DNA of 64,000 bases from IMG/VR virus record IMGVR_UViG_3300017598_000441, positions 1 to 64,000 of that record. One strand, written 5' to 3'. This document shows, one piece after another, positions 17,197-27,048 of the stretch. A program made the position numbers and the translations under genes. The stretch comes from a virus. The number at the start of each line of letters is the position of its first letter. The first letter of the stretch is position 1. The notes beneath the pieces are model-generated. The model was not told the origin of the DNA, searched no databases, and saw only the letters and a program-made list of their open reading frames with translations.

Positions 17197-17202
17197 TTAG
17201 CT

Positions 17203-19854
17203 ATGAGTCAATTCGGTTCATTTTCTGGAGGAGGTTTAGGAATGGGTGTTGCGTTTAAATTGCAAGACCAATTTACTGCTACGTCTAGGAAAATCCAGAC
17301 CGAGATGGGTATGCTATCTAAACAGACAGATAAAATATCCTCAAAAATAGCTTCAAGTAAAAAACTTATGATGGCAGGGGGTTCTGCTATGGCTGCTGGA
17401 CTCGTGCTTGCAGCCCCCTTCATCATAGGTGTTAAAAAGAGTGCGGAGTTTAATGCGGCGATGTCTGATGTATTCGCAAAATCCAGAACAGAGGATGCAA
17501 AACTACAAGCTGCATTAAAATCCTCTGCAATACAACTAGGTACAGCCACTAAGTTTACAGCCACCGAGGCCGCTAAAGGTATGGGATTCCTAGCTATGGC
17601 AGGATTTAATGCTAGACAACAAATAGAGGCAATGCCAGGCCTTCTTAGTTTGGCAGCCGCAGGAAATACAGACTTAGCCACAACCGCAGATATTGTATCA
17701 GATTCCATGACAGCTATGGGATTAAAAGCTACAGATGTACAGATGATGGCTGATAACATGGCGGCTACAGTAACACGTTCCAACACCGATATTATACAAA
17801 TGGGGGAGGCAATGAAATATGCTTCCGCTTCTGCAAAAACTGCAGGTATTGACTTTGCTCAGTTCCAAGGAATGATAGGAATGGTGGGGGATATTGGTAT
17901 CAAAGGCTCTATGGCAGGTACAGGTCTGGCACAAATGATTGCTAAGATGGGTGAAATGGTTACTAAATCTGAGAAACTAGATGTATTGAAGAGTATAGGT
18001 ATAGAGAAAAACCAACTCTTAGATGCTAAAGGTAACTTCAAGGATATTACAGAAACTATACCCCTACTTGCAAAACATATCAAAGCCATAGGTGATGGAA
18101 CCCTTACTGAGGTAATAGGAAAGGATAAGATGGGCAAGGAGATAAAAGGTAATGCTGAACAGTTAATGATTGCCAGTAAACTATTTGGTATCCGTGGAGG
18201 AAAAGCCTTTGCCGCATTTACAACCGAAGCAGGAAAAGATTTTAAGAAATTTGTAAAAACAATAAGAGAGGATACAGGGGCTGCAGATAAGATTGCCAAC
18301 AAAATGCTAGATAATCTTGCAGGAGACTTCACAAAACTATCTAGTATAATAGATACTACTTTCATAAATCTGGGAGATTCTATAGAAAATTCTTTAAGAC
18401 CTGTAACGAAGATTATTACCAATATGGTAGCAGGTTTCAATAAATTTATTCAAACAAAGGCAGGCAAATTTATCTTAAAAGTTACCGCAGCTTTATCAGC
18501 TTTACTTATAGTGGGTGGAGGTATAACTCTACTTATAGGAGCAATGAAGTTTGCGTTCTTTTCCCTAGCACCTGCAATTTGGGCTGCAGTAGCACCTATC
18601 CTACCCTTTGTTGCATTAATTGCAGCTATTGCAGCAGGATTTTGGCTCATGTACGAAGCAGTACAATCTGGAAGTAAGGCTATGGCAATATTTGGTACAA
18701 TACTGATAACGGCTGTCTTAGGACCTATAGGGGGAGCTTTGGTGGTGGTTTTTGGAATGTTTATGAAACTCCGAAAATCCATAGGTGAGTTTAACAGAAA
18801 GACAGTAGATGAACTGGGCAAGAAAGGTGGGATAGCAGGCTTTTTTGAGAAGCTTGCAGGATTAGCTGTAGGTTTCAAGGCTGTAATATCTAGTATCTTT
18901 GGTTCCGATGGTAAAATGAAATTATCCATAGAATTAGAGAATAAGCTAGAAAAACTAGGTTTACTAGATACCGTGAAAAACTTTGGTACTTGGGTCATCC
19001 GAATAAAGGAGTTAATGAAAGGGGTGAAAGAAGTTTTTGTGGCTACATGGAAATCCGTTAGAAAAACAATATCAAGCACTGCTAAATGGTTGGCATCAAA
19101 GTTCAAGAGTATGGGCGGACCTTTTAAAAAATGGGGCTTACTCATATCGAAAAATACTTCTAAACTAGAGGACTGGAAGAAGATGGGTAAATTGTTAGGA
19201 AAAACAATGGTATTCATTTTAGGTGGGATAGCAGCTGCGTTTGTGGCGGTAGGAATAGTTGTAGCCGCAATCGTTGCTCCTATAGTGTTAGCTATGGTAG
19301 CCATAGGAGCAGCGATATATGCAAGCTACAAAATAGCCAAAGTAGTAGCTGATGGTATTGTGTTTGCTTGGAGAGCAGTAATATCTATATTTAACTCATT
19401 ATACAGAAATATTTCCGAAGGGTTTGTAGAGGCATTTAGTTTTATACTAAATGTACATGAAAAGGCTTTTGATGCGGGGGTTAGTTTTGTTACTAATTTA
19501 TGGGCAGGAATAAAAAGTATGTGGGGGCAGTTTACAGGGTGGCTAAGTGATAGTTGGGGAAGTATAGTGAATGGATTAGGTCTAGGAGGTGTATTTGGCA
19601 CAGAAGAATCTGCACCAGAGATTAATGATGGAAGCAGTACAAACGACATAATCAAACCTTTTACTACCCCAGACAGAAATGACACGTTAGCACAGCAGAA
19701 CGCCAACAGATTTATTGTACCTTCTCCTACCGTGCTGAATAATAATACCAATTCGGAGAAGTTAATACAGCCTATAATAACCTTGGACGGAGAGCAGATA
19801 GGAGCACACATGAATGGGAGAAATGCAATAGAAAACAGTAGAAACTCATATTAG
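17203..19854 (+). CDS. Tail tape measure protein
   Basis: 883 residues. The N-terminal half has the TP901-type tape measure core: FNAAMSDVFAKSRTEDAKLQAALKSSAIQLGTATKFTATEAAKGMGFLAMAGFNARQQIEAMPGLLSLAAAGNTDLATTADIVSDSMTAMG. Several hydrophobic segments follow (about 420-450, 455-485, 495-530, 665-705), expected of the part ejected into the host membrane. There is no peptidase domain. The protein sets tail length and guides DNA entry; the length suggests a tail of roughly 100 nm or a little more. It follows the frameshifted chaperone and precedes the baseplate genes. Confidence 0.9.
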   Translation: MSQFGSFSGGGLGMGVAFKLQDQFTATSRKIQTEMGMLSKQTDKISSKIASSKKLMMAGGSAMAAGLVLAAPFIIGVKKSAEFNAAMSDVFAKSRTEDAKLQAALKSSAIQLGTATKFTATEAAKGMGFLAMAGFNARQQIEAMPGLLSLAAAGNTDLATTADIVSDSMTAMGLKATDVQMMADNMAATVTRSNTDIIQMGEAMKYASASAKTAGIDFAQFQGMIGMVGDIGIKGSMAGTGLAQMIAKMGEMVTKSEKLDVLKSIGIEKNQLLDAKGNFKDITETIPLLAKHIKAIGDGTLTEVIGKDKMGKEIKGNAEQLMIASKLFGIRGGKAFAAFTTEAGKDFKKFVKTIREDTGAADKIANKMLDNLAGDFTKLSSIIDTTFINLGDSIENSLRPVTKIITNMVAGFNKFIQTKAGKFILKVTAALSALLIVGGGITLLIGAMKFAFFSLAPAIWAAVAPILPFVALIAAIAAGFWLMYEAVQSGSKAMAIFGTILITAVLGPIGGALVVVFGMFMKLRKSIGEFNRKTVDELGKKGGIAGFFEKLAGLAVGFKAVISSIFGSDGKMKLSIELENKLEKLGLLDTVKNFGTWVIRIKELMKGVKEVFVATWKSVRKTISSTAKWLASKFKSMGGPFKKWGLLISKNTSKLEDWKKMGKLLGKTMVFILGGIAAAFVAVGIVVAAIVAPIVLAMVAIGAAIYASYKIAKVVADGIVFAWRAVISIFNSLYRNISEGFVEAFSFILNVHEKAFDAGVSFVTNLWAGIKSMWGQFTGWLSDSWGSIVNGLGLGGVFGTEESAPEINDGSSTNDIIKPFTTPDRNDTLAQQNANRFIVPSPTVLNNNTNSEKLIQPIITLDGEQIGAHMNGRNAIENSRNSY

Positions 19855-19855
19855 T

Positions 19856-20506
19856 ATGCCAGATATATACAACGCTTTAGTGACAGCAATTACCAATAAG
19901 ATTCACAGTAAGAATCTGGAAGATACATCTGGGTACACTAATGAGGTGCAGACTGCAGGGAATATGATTTATATAATAATTCATAGCCCAGACAAGTACG
20001 ACACTATAAACTTTCAATTCATACCTAACGAGCTGATGTATGACAGGAAAGTGAATGTACAACCTGTTAGTCCAGTATCCAGAAATTTACCCTACTATCA
20101 CTATGCAGGAGGGGAAACTACTATGAAACTTAGACTTGATATTGTGGCAGAGCAGGAGAATAGAGCTGATGTCATAAATAAAGTAAGGAGAGTGGAGGCA
20201 CTAGGATATTCAGATGGGTATGAGAAAAAGAAGCCTAGGGTATCTATAGTTTGGGGTAGTATGTTCCGAGGGGAATTGTGGGAAGTAGGCAACGTAAAAA
20301 TAAAGTTACAGGATTTCAAACCTAGTTATGGATATTTGCCTCAGCAAGCTTATGTAGACATAGACTTAATGTTAGTATCCGATAAGAATCTGAGATGGTC
20401 AGATATTACTGAGGAGATAATAAGCCCAGTTGTTACAGGTACAGATTTCCCAGACTCTACACAGAAAACTAAATCAATAAACGATGGAACAGATTCCGAG
20501 AAATAA
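19856..20506 (+). CDS. Baseplate/tube-initiator protein (CIS tube-like)
   Basis: 216 residues. The segment MIYIIIHSPDKYDTINFQFIPNELMYDRKVNVQPVSPVSRNLPYYHYAGGETTMKLRLDIVAEQENRADVINKVRRVEAL...PRVSIVWGSMFRGELWEVGNVKIKLQDFKPSYGYLPQQAYVDIDLMLV matches the N-terminal domain of contractile-injection tube-initiator/LysM proteins ('F.fnP......y.....g......y.gg......f.l.ld...'). It would nucleate tube growth on the hub. The C-terminus overlaps the next gene by 23 bases, and that gene carries the LysM part, so the usual two-domain protein appears split in two here. Confidence 0.7.
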   Translation: MPDIYNALVTAITNKIHSKNLEDTSGYTNEVQTAGNMIYIIIHSPDKYDTINFQFIPNELMYDRKVNVQPVSPVSRNLPYYHYAGGETTMKLRLDIVAEQENRADVINKVRRVEALGYSDGYEKKKPRVSIVWGSMFRGELWEVGNVKIKLQDFKPSYGYLPQQAYVDIDLMLVSDKNLRWSDITEEIISPVVTGTDFPDSTQKTKSINDGTDSEK

Positions 20507-20801
20507 TCTATACGGAAACGGTAGAATAATTCAATTCAATGATGGAGAACAGATTATAATAAGAGATTTGATAACCTCAGATAAATTTGAAGATTTTGAA
20601 TACCATACCGTAATGCAGAATGACGAGATAACAAATATTGCATACAAGTACTATAAAGGAGTTGCGAATGATGCCTCAAAGTACTGGTGGGTAATAGCAG
20701 ATGTAAATAATATCATGCGGCCACATGATATTTCGGACCTATTAGGGCAGGACTTAATAATACCTAATCTTAGACAATTAAATAACGCAAGGAGAAGTTG
20801 A
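20484..20801 (+). CDS. LysM-like baseplate protein (gp53/gpX-like)
   Basis: 105 residues. FEYHTVMQNDEITNIAYKYYKGVANDASKYWWVIADVNNIMRPHDISDLLGQDLIIPNL has the LysM/T4 gp53 pattern ('y.v...D.l..IA...yg....yWw.i...N.i.dp..l..G..l.IP'). It acts in the baseplate wedge or hub, not necessarily by binding peptidoglycan. Coupled to both neighbours by overlaps. Confidence 0.8.
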   Translation: MEQIPRNNLYGNGRIIQFNDGEQIIIRDLITSDKFEDFEYHTVMQNDEITNIAYKYYKGVANDASKYWWVIADVNNIMRPHDISDLLGQDLIIPNLRQLNNARRS

Positions 20802-22135
20802 AAACACCACTAATAAATATAAGCATAGAAGGGGAGACTATACAGGATGTACTAACATTTAGGTATGAAGATAGTATAACTCTGGACAATATGCTAGAAT
20901 TTGTTATACATGGTAGAGAAGAGCTGATAGACAAAATAAACGCCAAAGACTTTGCCTCTGGAAAAACAATAGTATTCTCATTCGGTTATGCAGAGGGTCA
21001 AATGTCTGTAAACCATACAGCGATACTTGTAGATACCGATGTAACCTATGAGAAAGGAGGTTTTATAAAACTAAAAGTAAGAGGTTTAGATATTGGCACA
21101 GTATTAAAAAAATCCGAAAGTATAAAAGATTGGTCTGGTAACACCACAGAACAGATAGTAAAAACAATAGCTGAGAAGTATGCTATGGACTATGAAATAG
21201 AAGATACTTCAAAAGTACATGAAAATCTACATCAACACGGCAGAAGTGATTTTGAGTTTATAGCATACCTAGCTTATATTGAAGGAGGTTATATTTTCTA
21301 CGTTAGGGGAGAGACTATGTACCTAGTCCAAAGAGGGTTAGACAAAAAAAGTAGAATAAATTATATGTACGGATTAGATGATACTGTACTGAGTTTTTCT
21401 ACAAGCCATAGGGACATAGCAAACAGTTCGGAGAGTTCAGAAATATCTGTAACTACAGTAGAGGATGACAAAGTAACTACCGAAGATGGAATAACCAGAG
21501 AAAAAATATCAGATAAAGATATAAACTTAGGTAATTTTGAATTAGAATATCTTTCTGGCAAGTTCGATTCAAACATAAACAGAAATATAGTATTACCTAC
21601 TTTTGAGACAATAGAAGTAACCAATATTACAGAAAGTCTTATGAAAGAGACTAAACTAATGGTATTGACAGGTATTATTACTGTAGAGGGAGACCCTTGG
21701 ATGATTCCAGATGAGGTTATGACTTTAGGGGGTAATGTGCTAGAGAGAGATAAAGGAAACTGGTATGTAGAAAAGGTTTCGCACTCAATCTCAAATGGTT
21801 ATATAACTACTATGCACATTGCAAAAAATGCAACCGATGAGCCAAACGCTAAAAAAAGTATTAATGTAAATACTTCAAATAAGGAAGTCAAAAAGGTAGA
21901 TATAAAAATTTCCGAAAAACCAATAGCTAAAGATTACATAACCATAAGGGTTTACGATGCTGATGGTAAATTAATAGGATATGAAACGGACCAAGGCAAA
22001 TACATAGATGCCAAAGACCAAACACAAGTAAAAAGATATACGAAGAAACCTGTTAAAACTTCTACCAGTAACGTGAAGAAACAGATAAATACAGGACCTA
22101 ATGTATATGATACATCAAACAACCTAATAAAATAA
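20798..22135 (+). CDS. Baseplate hub protein (gpD/gp27-like)
   Basis: 445 residues. The start is a TTG at 20798 overlapping the previous TGA, with AGGAGAAG just before; no ATG fits the conserved beginning. The sequence LINISIEGETIQDVLTFRYEDSITLDNMLEFVIHGREELIDKI...GKTIVFSFGYAEGQM and later LKVRGLDIGTVLKKSESIKDWSGNTTEQIVKTIAEKYAMDYEIEDTSKVHENLHQHGRSDFEFIAYLAYIEGGYIFYVRGETMYLV is the hub (late control D) family, forming the trimer between tube and spike. The last ~90 residues are a basic linker with a short beta motif. The spike gene follows. Confidence 0.85.
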   Translation: MKTPLINISIEGETIQDVLTFRYEDSITLDNMLEFVIHGREELIDKINAKDFASGKTIVFSFGYAEGQMSVNHTAILVDTDVTYEKGGFIKLKVRGLDIGTVLKKSESIKDWSGNTTEQIVKTIAEKYAMDYEIEDTSKVHENLHQHGRSDFEFIAYLAYIEGGYIFYVRGETMYLVQRGLDKKSRINYMYGLDDTVLSFSTSHRDIANSSESSEISVTTVEDDKVTTEDGITREKISDKDINLGNFELEYLSGKFDSNINRNIVLPTFETIEVTNITESLMKETKLMVLTGIITVEGDPWMIPDEVMTLGGNVLERDKGNWYVEKVSHSISNGYITTMHIAKNATDEPNAKKSINVNTSNKEVKKVDIKISEKPIAKDYITIRVYDADGKLIGYETDQGKYIDAKDQTQVKRYTKKPVKTSTSNVKKQINTGPNVYDTSNNLIK

Positions 22136-22137
22136 AC

Positions 22138-22863
22138 ATGGATTTTGTAGTATTTATAAAAAGGTTTAAGCTTATGGGTTTGGAGTATTTTAAAAGATAT
22201 TACTCAATCTATAAGGCAGAAGTATCCAGTAATGAAGACCCTAAAGGGTTAGGTAGATTACAGCTTGTAATACCCCAAATATACGGTAAAGATGTTTCTT
22301 ATAAGTATTGGGCAAAACCTAGAGGTTTGTACTCTGGCAAAAACAAAGGGAGTTTTATTATACCAGATAAAGGAGATAATATTTGGGTAGAGTTTGAAGG
22401 AGGAGACCCGAAGTACCCAGTCTGGAGCTATGGATTCTGGTCTGATGGGGAAGTTCCTGAGGGAGCAACGGTAGGAAACAAAACTATCCAAACTGGTACT
22501 GGGCATAAGATAGAACTAGATGATGATAAAGGATTAATCAGAATAACTGTAGCGGAGAAAGAGTTTAGTGTAACAATATCTGAGAGTGGTATAAGCATAG
22601 TTGCAGATAATATATCTGTAGGAACTTTGGATGAGTCCTCAGAACCTGCAGTTTTAGGGGACACTTTAAAATCAAAGTTGGACAGTATCTCAGATGAAGT
22701 TGGGAAAATAGCACAAAACACGTCAGTATTGACAGTAGGGACGGCTTTTGGACCGAGTACCCCACCAGTTAATGCAAGTGTATTTACTGCTATAAAAACA
22801 GCTATAGATTCACTAAAAACAACACTAAAGGAAATATTAAGTAAAAAAGTAACTTTAGACTAA
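22138..22863 (+). CDS. Baseplate spike protein with OB fold (gpV/gp5-like)
   Basis: 241 residues. An OB-fold domain (about 18-110) is evident: YSIYKAEVSSNEDPKGLGRLQLVIPQIYGKDVSYKYWAKPRGLYSGKNKGSFIIPDKGDNIWVEFEGGDPKYPVWSYGFWSDG. The short repeats after it (GTGHKIELDDDKGLIRITVAEKEFSVTISESGISIVADN) fit the beta-helical needle of gpV/VgrG-type spikes. No lysozyme domain is inserted, unlike T4 gp5. The first ATG adds about 11 residues; a second ATG at 22171 is also possible. Confidence 0.85.
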   Translation: MDFVVFIKRFKLMGLEYFKRYYSIYKAEVSSNEDPKGLGRLQLVIPQIYGKDVSYKYWAKPRGLYSGKNKGSFIIPDKGDNIWVEFEGGDPKYPVWSYGFWSDGEVPEGATVGNKTIQTGTGHKIELDDDKGLIRITVAEKEFSVTISESGISIVADNISVGTLDESSEPAVLGDTLKSKLDSISDEVGKIAQNTSVLTVGTAFGPSTPPVNASVFTAIKTAIDSLKTTLKEILSKKVTLD

Positions 22864-23333
22864 TGCCATTACTAACTGATATACTAAGCACAAACTTACA
22901 GAAACTTTTAAATCAAGAGTATCCCAGTTTTGAGGGATTTCCAGATAATATGGGTGGTGTTGTTGAAAGTTGGGCAAACGCCATAAATGACTATGCTAAA
23001 TCTGTTGTACCTACGAGCACAACCTCAGAACAAGCTAAAGAAGCATTTAAGAGTACTATGCTAGGAATGAGTTCTGAGTTAGGAAATGGGGCGGTCATAC
23101 TCCCTTTAGCATTTACGAATTATGCGACTGCTTTAGCCTTAGGTATGGCAGGAGCAGGATTTATTGGAACACCTCCAGTAGCACCAATAAATCTAGCACC
23201 AATAATTGCTGCAGGTTTAGGGGGAGCTTCTGGGGAGATAATTGCGAATAGTTTTACAGTAGTTGTAGATATTTGGTTTAGAACAGGTACTGCCACACCT
23301 ACAGCAGGAGGCTCACCTATAATTTGGACGTGA
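22863..23333 (+). CDS. Hypothetical baseplate-cluster protein
   Basis: 156 residues between the spike and gp25-like genes, overlapping both by 1 base. It is Ala/Gly-rich with hydrophobic stretches (LPLAFTNYATALALGMAGAGFIG, LAPIIAAGLGGASGEIIANSF). I do not recognise it. A tail-spike chaperone, a spike-tip factor or a minor hub protein would all suit the position. Confidence 0.6.
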   Translation: MPLLTDILSTNLQKLLNQEYPSFEGFPDNMGGVVESWANAINDYAKSVVPTSTTSEQAKEAFKSTMLGMSSELGNGAVILPLAFTNYATALALGMAGAGFIGTPPVAPINLAPIIAAGLGGASGEIIANSFTVVVDIWFRTGTATPTAGGSPIIWT

Positions 23334-23725
23334 TGAATGAAGTAAAAAAATATAGTAAAACAGGAGTGGCTATAAAATACCCAATAACTTTGGAGGAGGG
23401 AAAGGTAGCCTTAGTAACTGGGTCAGACTTAATTATACAATCTGCATTTGATATTTTATCTGCGGATGCTCCAAGATTTTTCTTAGGGGAATATAATTCG
23501 AGATTAAAAGAGCTAAAGTTTGAACAAAATGACGAAGTTTTATTATCTTTGCTACAAGTATTTATATACAATGCTTTAAAAAAATGGGAGACCCGAACTA
23601 AAGTAAAGAATATAAATTTTAACGTGGAGGAGGATTGGGTAGATTGCGAAATAACTCACCAGATAATAGGAGAGAGTACAACAGAAAGTTTTGTATATCC
23701 TTTTTACAAAAATATAATATACTAA
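23333..23725 (+). CDS. Baseplate wedge protein, gp25-like
   Basis: About 130 residues from the ATG at 23333, which overlaps the previous stop as TGATG; an upstream TTG in the same frame is less likely. The sequence ...SAFDILSADAPRFFLGEYNSRLKELKFEQNDEVLLSLLQVFIYNALKKWETRTKVKNINF has the gp25/gpW lysozyme-like wedge fold, with 'i..il.t..geR...p.yG..l..l.fe.n......l...i..ai..wEpR..v' recognisable. It joins the sheath to the baseplate and is followed by the J-like gene, as in other contractile systems. Confidence 0.8.
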   Translation: MNEVKKYSKTGVAIKYPITLEEGKVALVTGSDLIIQSAFDILSADAPRFFLGEYNSRLKELKFEQNDEVLLSLLQVFIYNALKKWETRTKVKNINFNVEEDWVDCEITHQIIGESTTESFVYPFYKNIIY

Positions 23726-23726
23726 G

Positions 23727-25397
23727 ATGGTAGAGCAAAAAAATACATGGGTAAAGTATGTTGAAAGAACATACCAACAAATAAAAGATAGTGTTTTGGT
23801 ACGCCTACAAAGTCTTACCCCAGAAATAACAGACCATACAGAAAGTAATATTTTTGTTAAGATGTTAGGTATATGGGCAGGTATTGCAGAGATGTTGGGA
23901 TATTATATAGACAATGTTGCTAGAGAGAGTTATATCTCTACTTGCAGATTATACTGGTCTGCAGTAAAAATAGCACAACAGTTCGACTATAGGATATTCT
24001 CAAAATCCCCCGCTTCTGCAGATGTTACGTTTACCATAAATACAGTAAGCCTAACAGATATTACTATTCCACAAAATACAGAATTAAAATCTAAGGGGGA
24101 TTTAAAATTCCTAACAGTAGAGCCTGCAACTATAAATGTAGGTCAGTTAGAAGCAACAGTATCTGCACTACAGTTCGATAAAGTTATTGGGGCAACCTTA
24201 GGTATATCCAACGGTTCAGATGCCCAAGTATTTGTAGTAAATGACCAAGACATTGCAGATAAAAGTGCAGTAGTAAAGATACTAGGTAGTAACTGGGCTC
24301 ATGTAGACACTTTTGCATTTAGCCTCGCAGACGATTTGCATTTTAGGATGTCCGTTAATATAGACAAACAGACAATAATAGAATTTGGAGATGGCATAAA
24401 CGGAGCTATACCTCAAAACGGAGCAACAATAACTTTGGATTACCTAACCTGTGCAGGTGCAGCAGGAAATATTGCAGCCGACCAAATTGCAGAAATAGTA
24501 GATACTATTACCCTACCCCCTAGTACAGAAATAGAAGTTACAAATAATTTAGCATCTTCTGGAGGGGTTGATATTGAGAGTTTAGATGACTTGAAACGTA
24601 GAATACCCTTATCCATAAGAACTGTAAGGGTGGCAGTAACTGAGAAAAACTTCTTAGATATTGCGAACCAAGCACCCCAAGTACAGCAGTCTGCATTGTC
24701 TTATGATTGTGGTAAGAATGTAAAAATATATGTAGTACCTATAGGTGGAGGCATTGCCAGTGAGGTATTATGTGATTCTGTAGTATTGTGGTTTGAGGAT
24801 AAGAAATTATTTTCTACAAAGGTGTTTGTATTTCCTGCAGGTATGTTAGAAGTATCCCTAAACCTAAACGTACAGGCTAGGTATAACTATCAAAACATAG
24901 ATGTTCAGACTAGGGTGGTAGAAAACCTAGAGGAGAGGTTTTCAATGGTATCACAGGGAATCGGAGGAAAATTAAAATTATCCGATATATACGAAGTTGT
25001 AGAAAATACAGATGGGGTAGAATATAGTAATGTTAGACAAATAAAGTTAATACCTTATGCAAGGTCTATAGATAACTTTATTCAACTAGATTGGACTAAA
25101 ACGCTAAAAGATACAGGCAATGTATCACTGTTTTGGAAAATAACAATGATAAACCCTACTCAGTATCAATTATTCAAAGGGAGTACTTTCCAAGGGACTT
25201 ATGACGTAGGTACTTTAGCAACTTTTGTGGAGATAGATTTTGTAGTAAATCTAGGGGCGTATAATACTGGGGATGAGTGGGAATTTGTAACTTACCCAAG
25301 TTTCCAAAGCAATAACGGAATAATAGAGTTGGAAGAGTTTTCCGTACCTGTTATTCTACAGAATAACACGGTAATAAATGTAACTGGAGGTATATAG
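23727..25397 (+). CDS. Baseplate wedge protein J (gp6-like)
   Basis: 556 residues. The N-terminal DSVLVRLQSLTPEITDHTESNIFVKMLGIWAGIAEMLGYYIDNVARESYISTCRLYWSAVKIAQQFDYRIFSKSPASADVTFTI is the baseplate J start, including the hydrophobic helix and the 'A...a...Gy' motif. The central part with GDGINGAIPQNGATITLDYLTCAGAAGNIAADQI and the GGVDIESLDDLKRRIPLSIRTVRVAVTEKNFLDIANQAP block is highly typical. It forms the wedge dimer surrounding the hub. Confidence 0.9.
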   Translation: MVEQKNTWVKYVERTYQQIKDSVLVRLQSLTPEITDHTESNIFVKMLGIWAGIAEMLGYYIDNVARESYISTCRLYWSAVKIAQQFDYRIFSKSPASADVTFTINTVSLTDITIPQNTELKSKGDLKFLTVEPATINVGQLEATVSALQFDKVIGATLGISNGSDAQVFVVNDQDIADKSAVVKILGSNWAHVDTFAFSLADDLHFRMSVNIDKQTIIEFGDGINGAIPQNGATITLDYLTCAGAAGNIAADQIAEIVDTITLPPSTEIEVTNNLASSGGVDIESLDDLKRRIPLSIRTVRVAVTEKNFLDIANQAPQVQQSALSYDCGKNVKIYVVPIGGGIASEVLCDSVVLWFEDKKLFSTKVFVFPAGMLEVSLNLNVQARYNYQNIDVQTRVVENLEERFSMVSQGIGGKLKLSDIYEVVENTDGVEYSNVRQIKLIPYARSIDNFIQLDWTKTLKDTGNVSLFWKITMINPTQYQLFKGSTFQGTYDVGTLATFVEIDFVVNLGAYNTGDEWEFVTYPSFQSNNGIIELEEFSVPVILQNNTVINVTGGI

Positions 25398-26522
25398 ATG
25401 GGTTGGTTCAAAGACAATATTTTTAGTAAGTATTTTGGTAGGTATTATAAACTTACCGACAGTTATAAAAATTTGTCGGGGGAAGGTTTATTAGAACGGT
25501 ACAACCAGATAATAGGGGAGGACATAGATGAGGAGTTAGTACTTCTGTTGGAGAATATTACAGATAACACTAAAACTCCGAATACTATGTTTACTCAGTA
25601 TTTTAATATAGCTGAGGATTCCTTAGGTCTGGATTTATATGTGCATACAAACTCGGACTGGACAAAAAGGAAACTTATAGAAAGAGCTGTAAAATACTAT
25701 TCTATAAGAGGCTCAAAAAAAGGATATGAATACCTTTTTAAGATTATGGGTTTCACATTCATAGATTTGGTAATATACAACTCAGATGGATTTGATACTG
25801 GTATTTTTGACGATGGTAATTTCGATGGAAGAAACGGATGCTGTATATATTACAATGTGATATTAGAAGGTCCGACTGATTTTGAGGATATGACCAACAG
25901 CGAAAAGTTGGCAATATTAAAAATCATAGATTTTAACGAACCTATAAACGCTACGTTAGGAGTTATAACAGTAAACGGAGAGGAGGCTATATTTGAGAAA
26001 GCAGAATTTATCTGCAAAGGAGGAACAAGCCAACACCAAAAACAAGGGGAGCAGTTAGATGTATCAATTAACGTATCCAACGTAGGTAATATAGGAGCTT
26101 GGTGTGAAATTGAAATAGATTTCGGGGAGGTACTAATTAACGGAGATAGTCCACTCAATCCAGAATATAGATACTCTACAGAAGATGGGGTATATGAACA
26201 TTATAATTTAAGCGAATTTACAATGATAGCACTTGCAGAAAACGATGTAACCTCAGTAGTAATAGGGTTAGTAGAAGTAAACCAAAATACGTTGGTAGAT
26301 TACGGGATAATAAAAGATGGTAAAATCGTACAGGCAGGAATAATAAGAATGCTTTGCGATGGGGCTAAGATAGAAATAGGAGACCGTTCTGAAATGTTCG
26401 ATTCGGAATCCGTACTAGATGGTACGTTAGACTTTTCTGCAAAAATAACTGGGGGGAATGCAGTACTTGATATTACCGTAGGAAACTTTACAGGATATGA
26501 ATTAATTTATAGATATATATAA
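25398..26522 (+). CDS. Baseplate wedge/tail protein I-like, with extra C-terminal domain
   Basis: 374 residues. The first ~200 residues behave like P2 gpI: DSLGLDLYVHTNSDWTKRKLIERAVKYYSIRGSKKGYEYLFKIMGFTFIDLVIYNSD, then a C-terminal part of the gpI unit ending near INATLGVITV. The last ~170 residues add a beta domain (GGTSQHQKQGEQLDVSINVSNVGNIGAWCEIEIDFGEVLI...) not found in P2 gpI, probably an attachment domain for fibres. It starts 1 base after the J-like stop and overlaps the next start. Confidence 0.8.
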   Translation: MGWFKDNIFSKYFGRYYKLTDSYKNLSGEGLLERYNQIIGEDIDEELVLLLENITDNTKTPNTMFTQYFNIAEDSLGLDLYVHTNSDWTKRKLIERAVKYYSIRGSKKGYEYLFKIMGFTFIDLVIYNSDGFDTGIFDDGNFDGRNGCCIYYNVILEGPTDFEDMTNSEKLAILKIIDFNEPINATLGVITVNGEEAIFEKAEFICKGGTSQHQKQGEQLDVSINVSNVGNIGAWCEIEIDFGEVLINGDSPLNPEYRYSTEDGVYEHYNLSEFTMIALAENDVTSVVIGLVEVNQNTLVDYGIIKDGKIVQAGIIRMLCDGAKIEIGDRSEMFDSESVLDGTLDFSAKITGGNAVLDITVGNFTGYELIYRYI

Positions 26523-27046
26523 TGAAAGGGATTTATAGAATACTCGAAGCAATATCTGGGCTGCTAATACTAGGCTCAGAGAAAAATAGGATACAGTCCA
26601 CCTCTGGAAAACTTGCCATTAAAAATGAATCTGGACAACTTATTAAAATGCAGGTTGCAGATGGTACTGAACCAAATGAAGCAACCTCGGTAAGCCAAGT
26701 ACAAACTATGGTTGCGGGAGGTTCAAATGCAAAACGGAGTAGTTTTATACATATAGACTTTAATGAGGCTGTAACGGTTATACCTGTTCCAGAGAATGCA
26801 ATAATAACTCAGATAAGGTTTATTGTAGATAATGCTTGGGTAGGAGGCATAGAGAATATAGAAATAATTAAATCTGGGGGAGCAGTAATAGTAACTGGAA
26901 ATGAATTTGATAAATCCACAAATTCTATTACCTTTGTAGAGGTATTTGTAGAGATGGGCTCAGATACAGAGGTAGAGGTAGAAATTCCATCTGGGATTAC
27001 TTCTGGCTCGGGGAAATTAGAAATAACTTATTATGTAAACCTTTAA
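26522..27046 (+). CDS. Hypothetical tail-tip protein
   Basis: 174 residues. An amphipathic N-terminus (KGIYRILEAISGLLILGSEKNRIQSTSGKLAIKNESGQLIKMQVADGTEPNEATSVSQV) resembles the start of short fibre/collar proteins, followed by a beta-sandwich-like C-terminal half. Its place after the I-like wedge gene suggests a fibre adaptor. No family named. Confidence 0.6.
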   Translation: MKGIYRILEAISGLLILGSEKNRIQSTSGKLAIKNESGQLIKMQVADGTEPNEATSVSQVQTMVAGGSNAKRSSFIHIDFNEAVTVIPVPENAIITQIRFIVDNAWVGGIENIEIIKSGGAVIVTGNEFDKSTNSITFVEVFVEMGSDTEVEVEIPSGITSGSGKLEITYYVNL

Positions 27047-27048
27047 GT

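Noticed and set aside
17208-19811. Long reverse-strand ORFs (up to 284 codons) opposite the tape measure gene
   Set aside because: They mirror the codon bias of the convincing forward gene, have no promoter or family signal, and every other gene is on the + strand.
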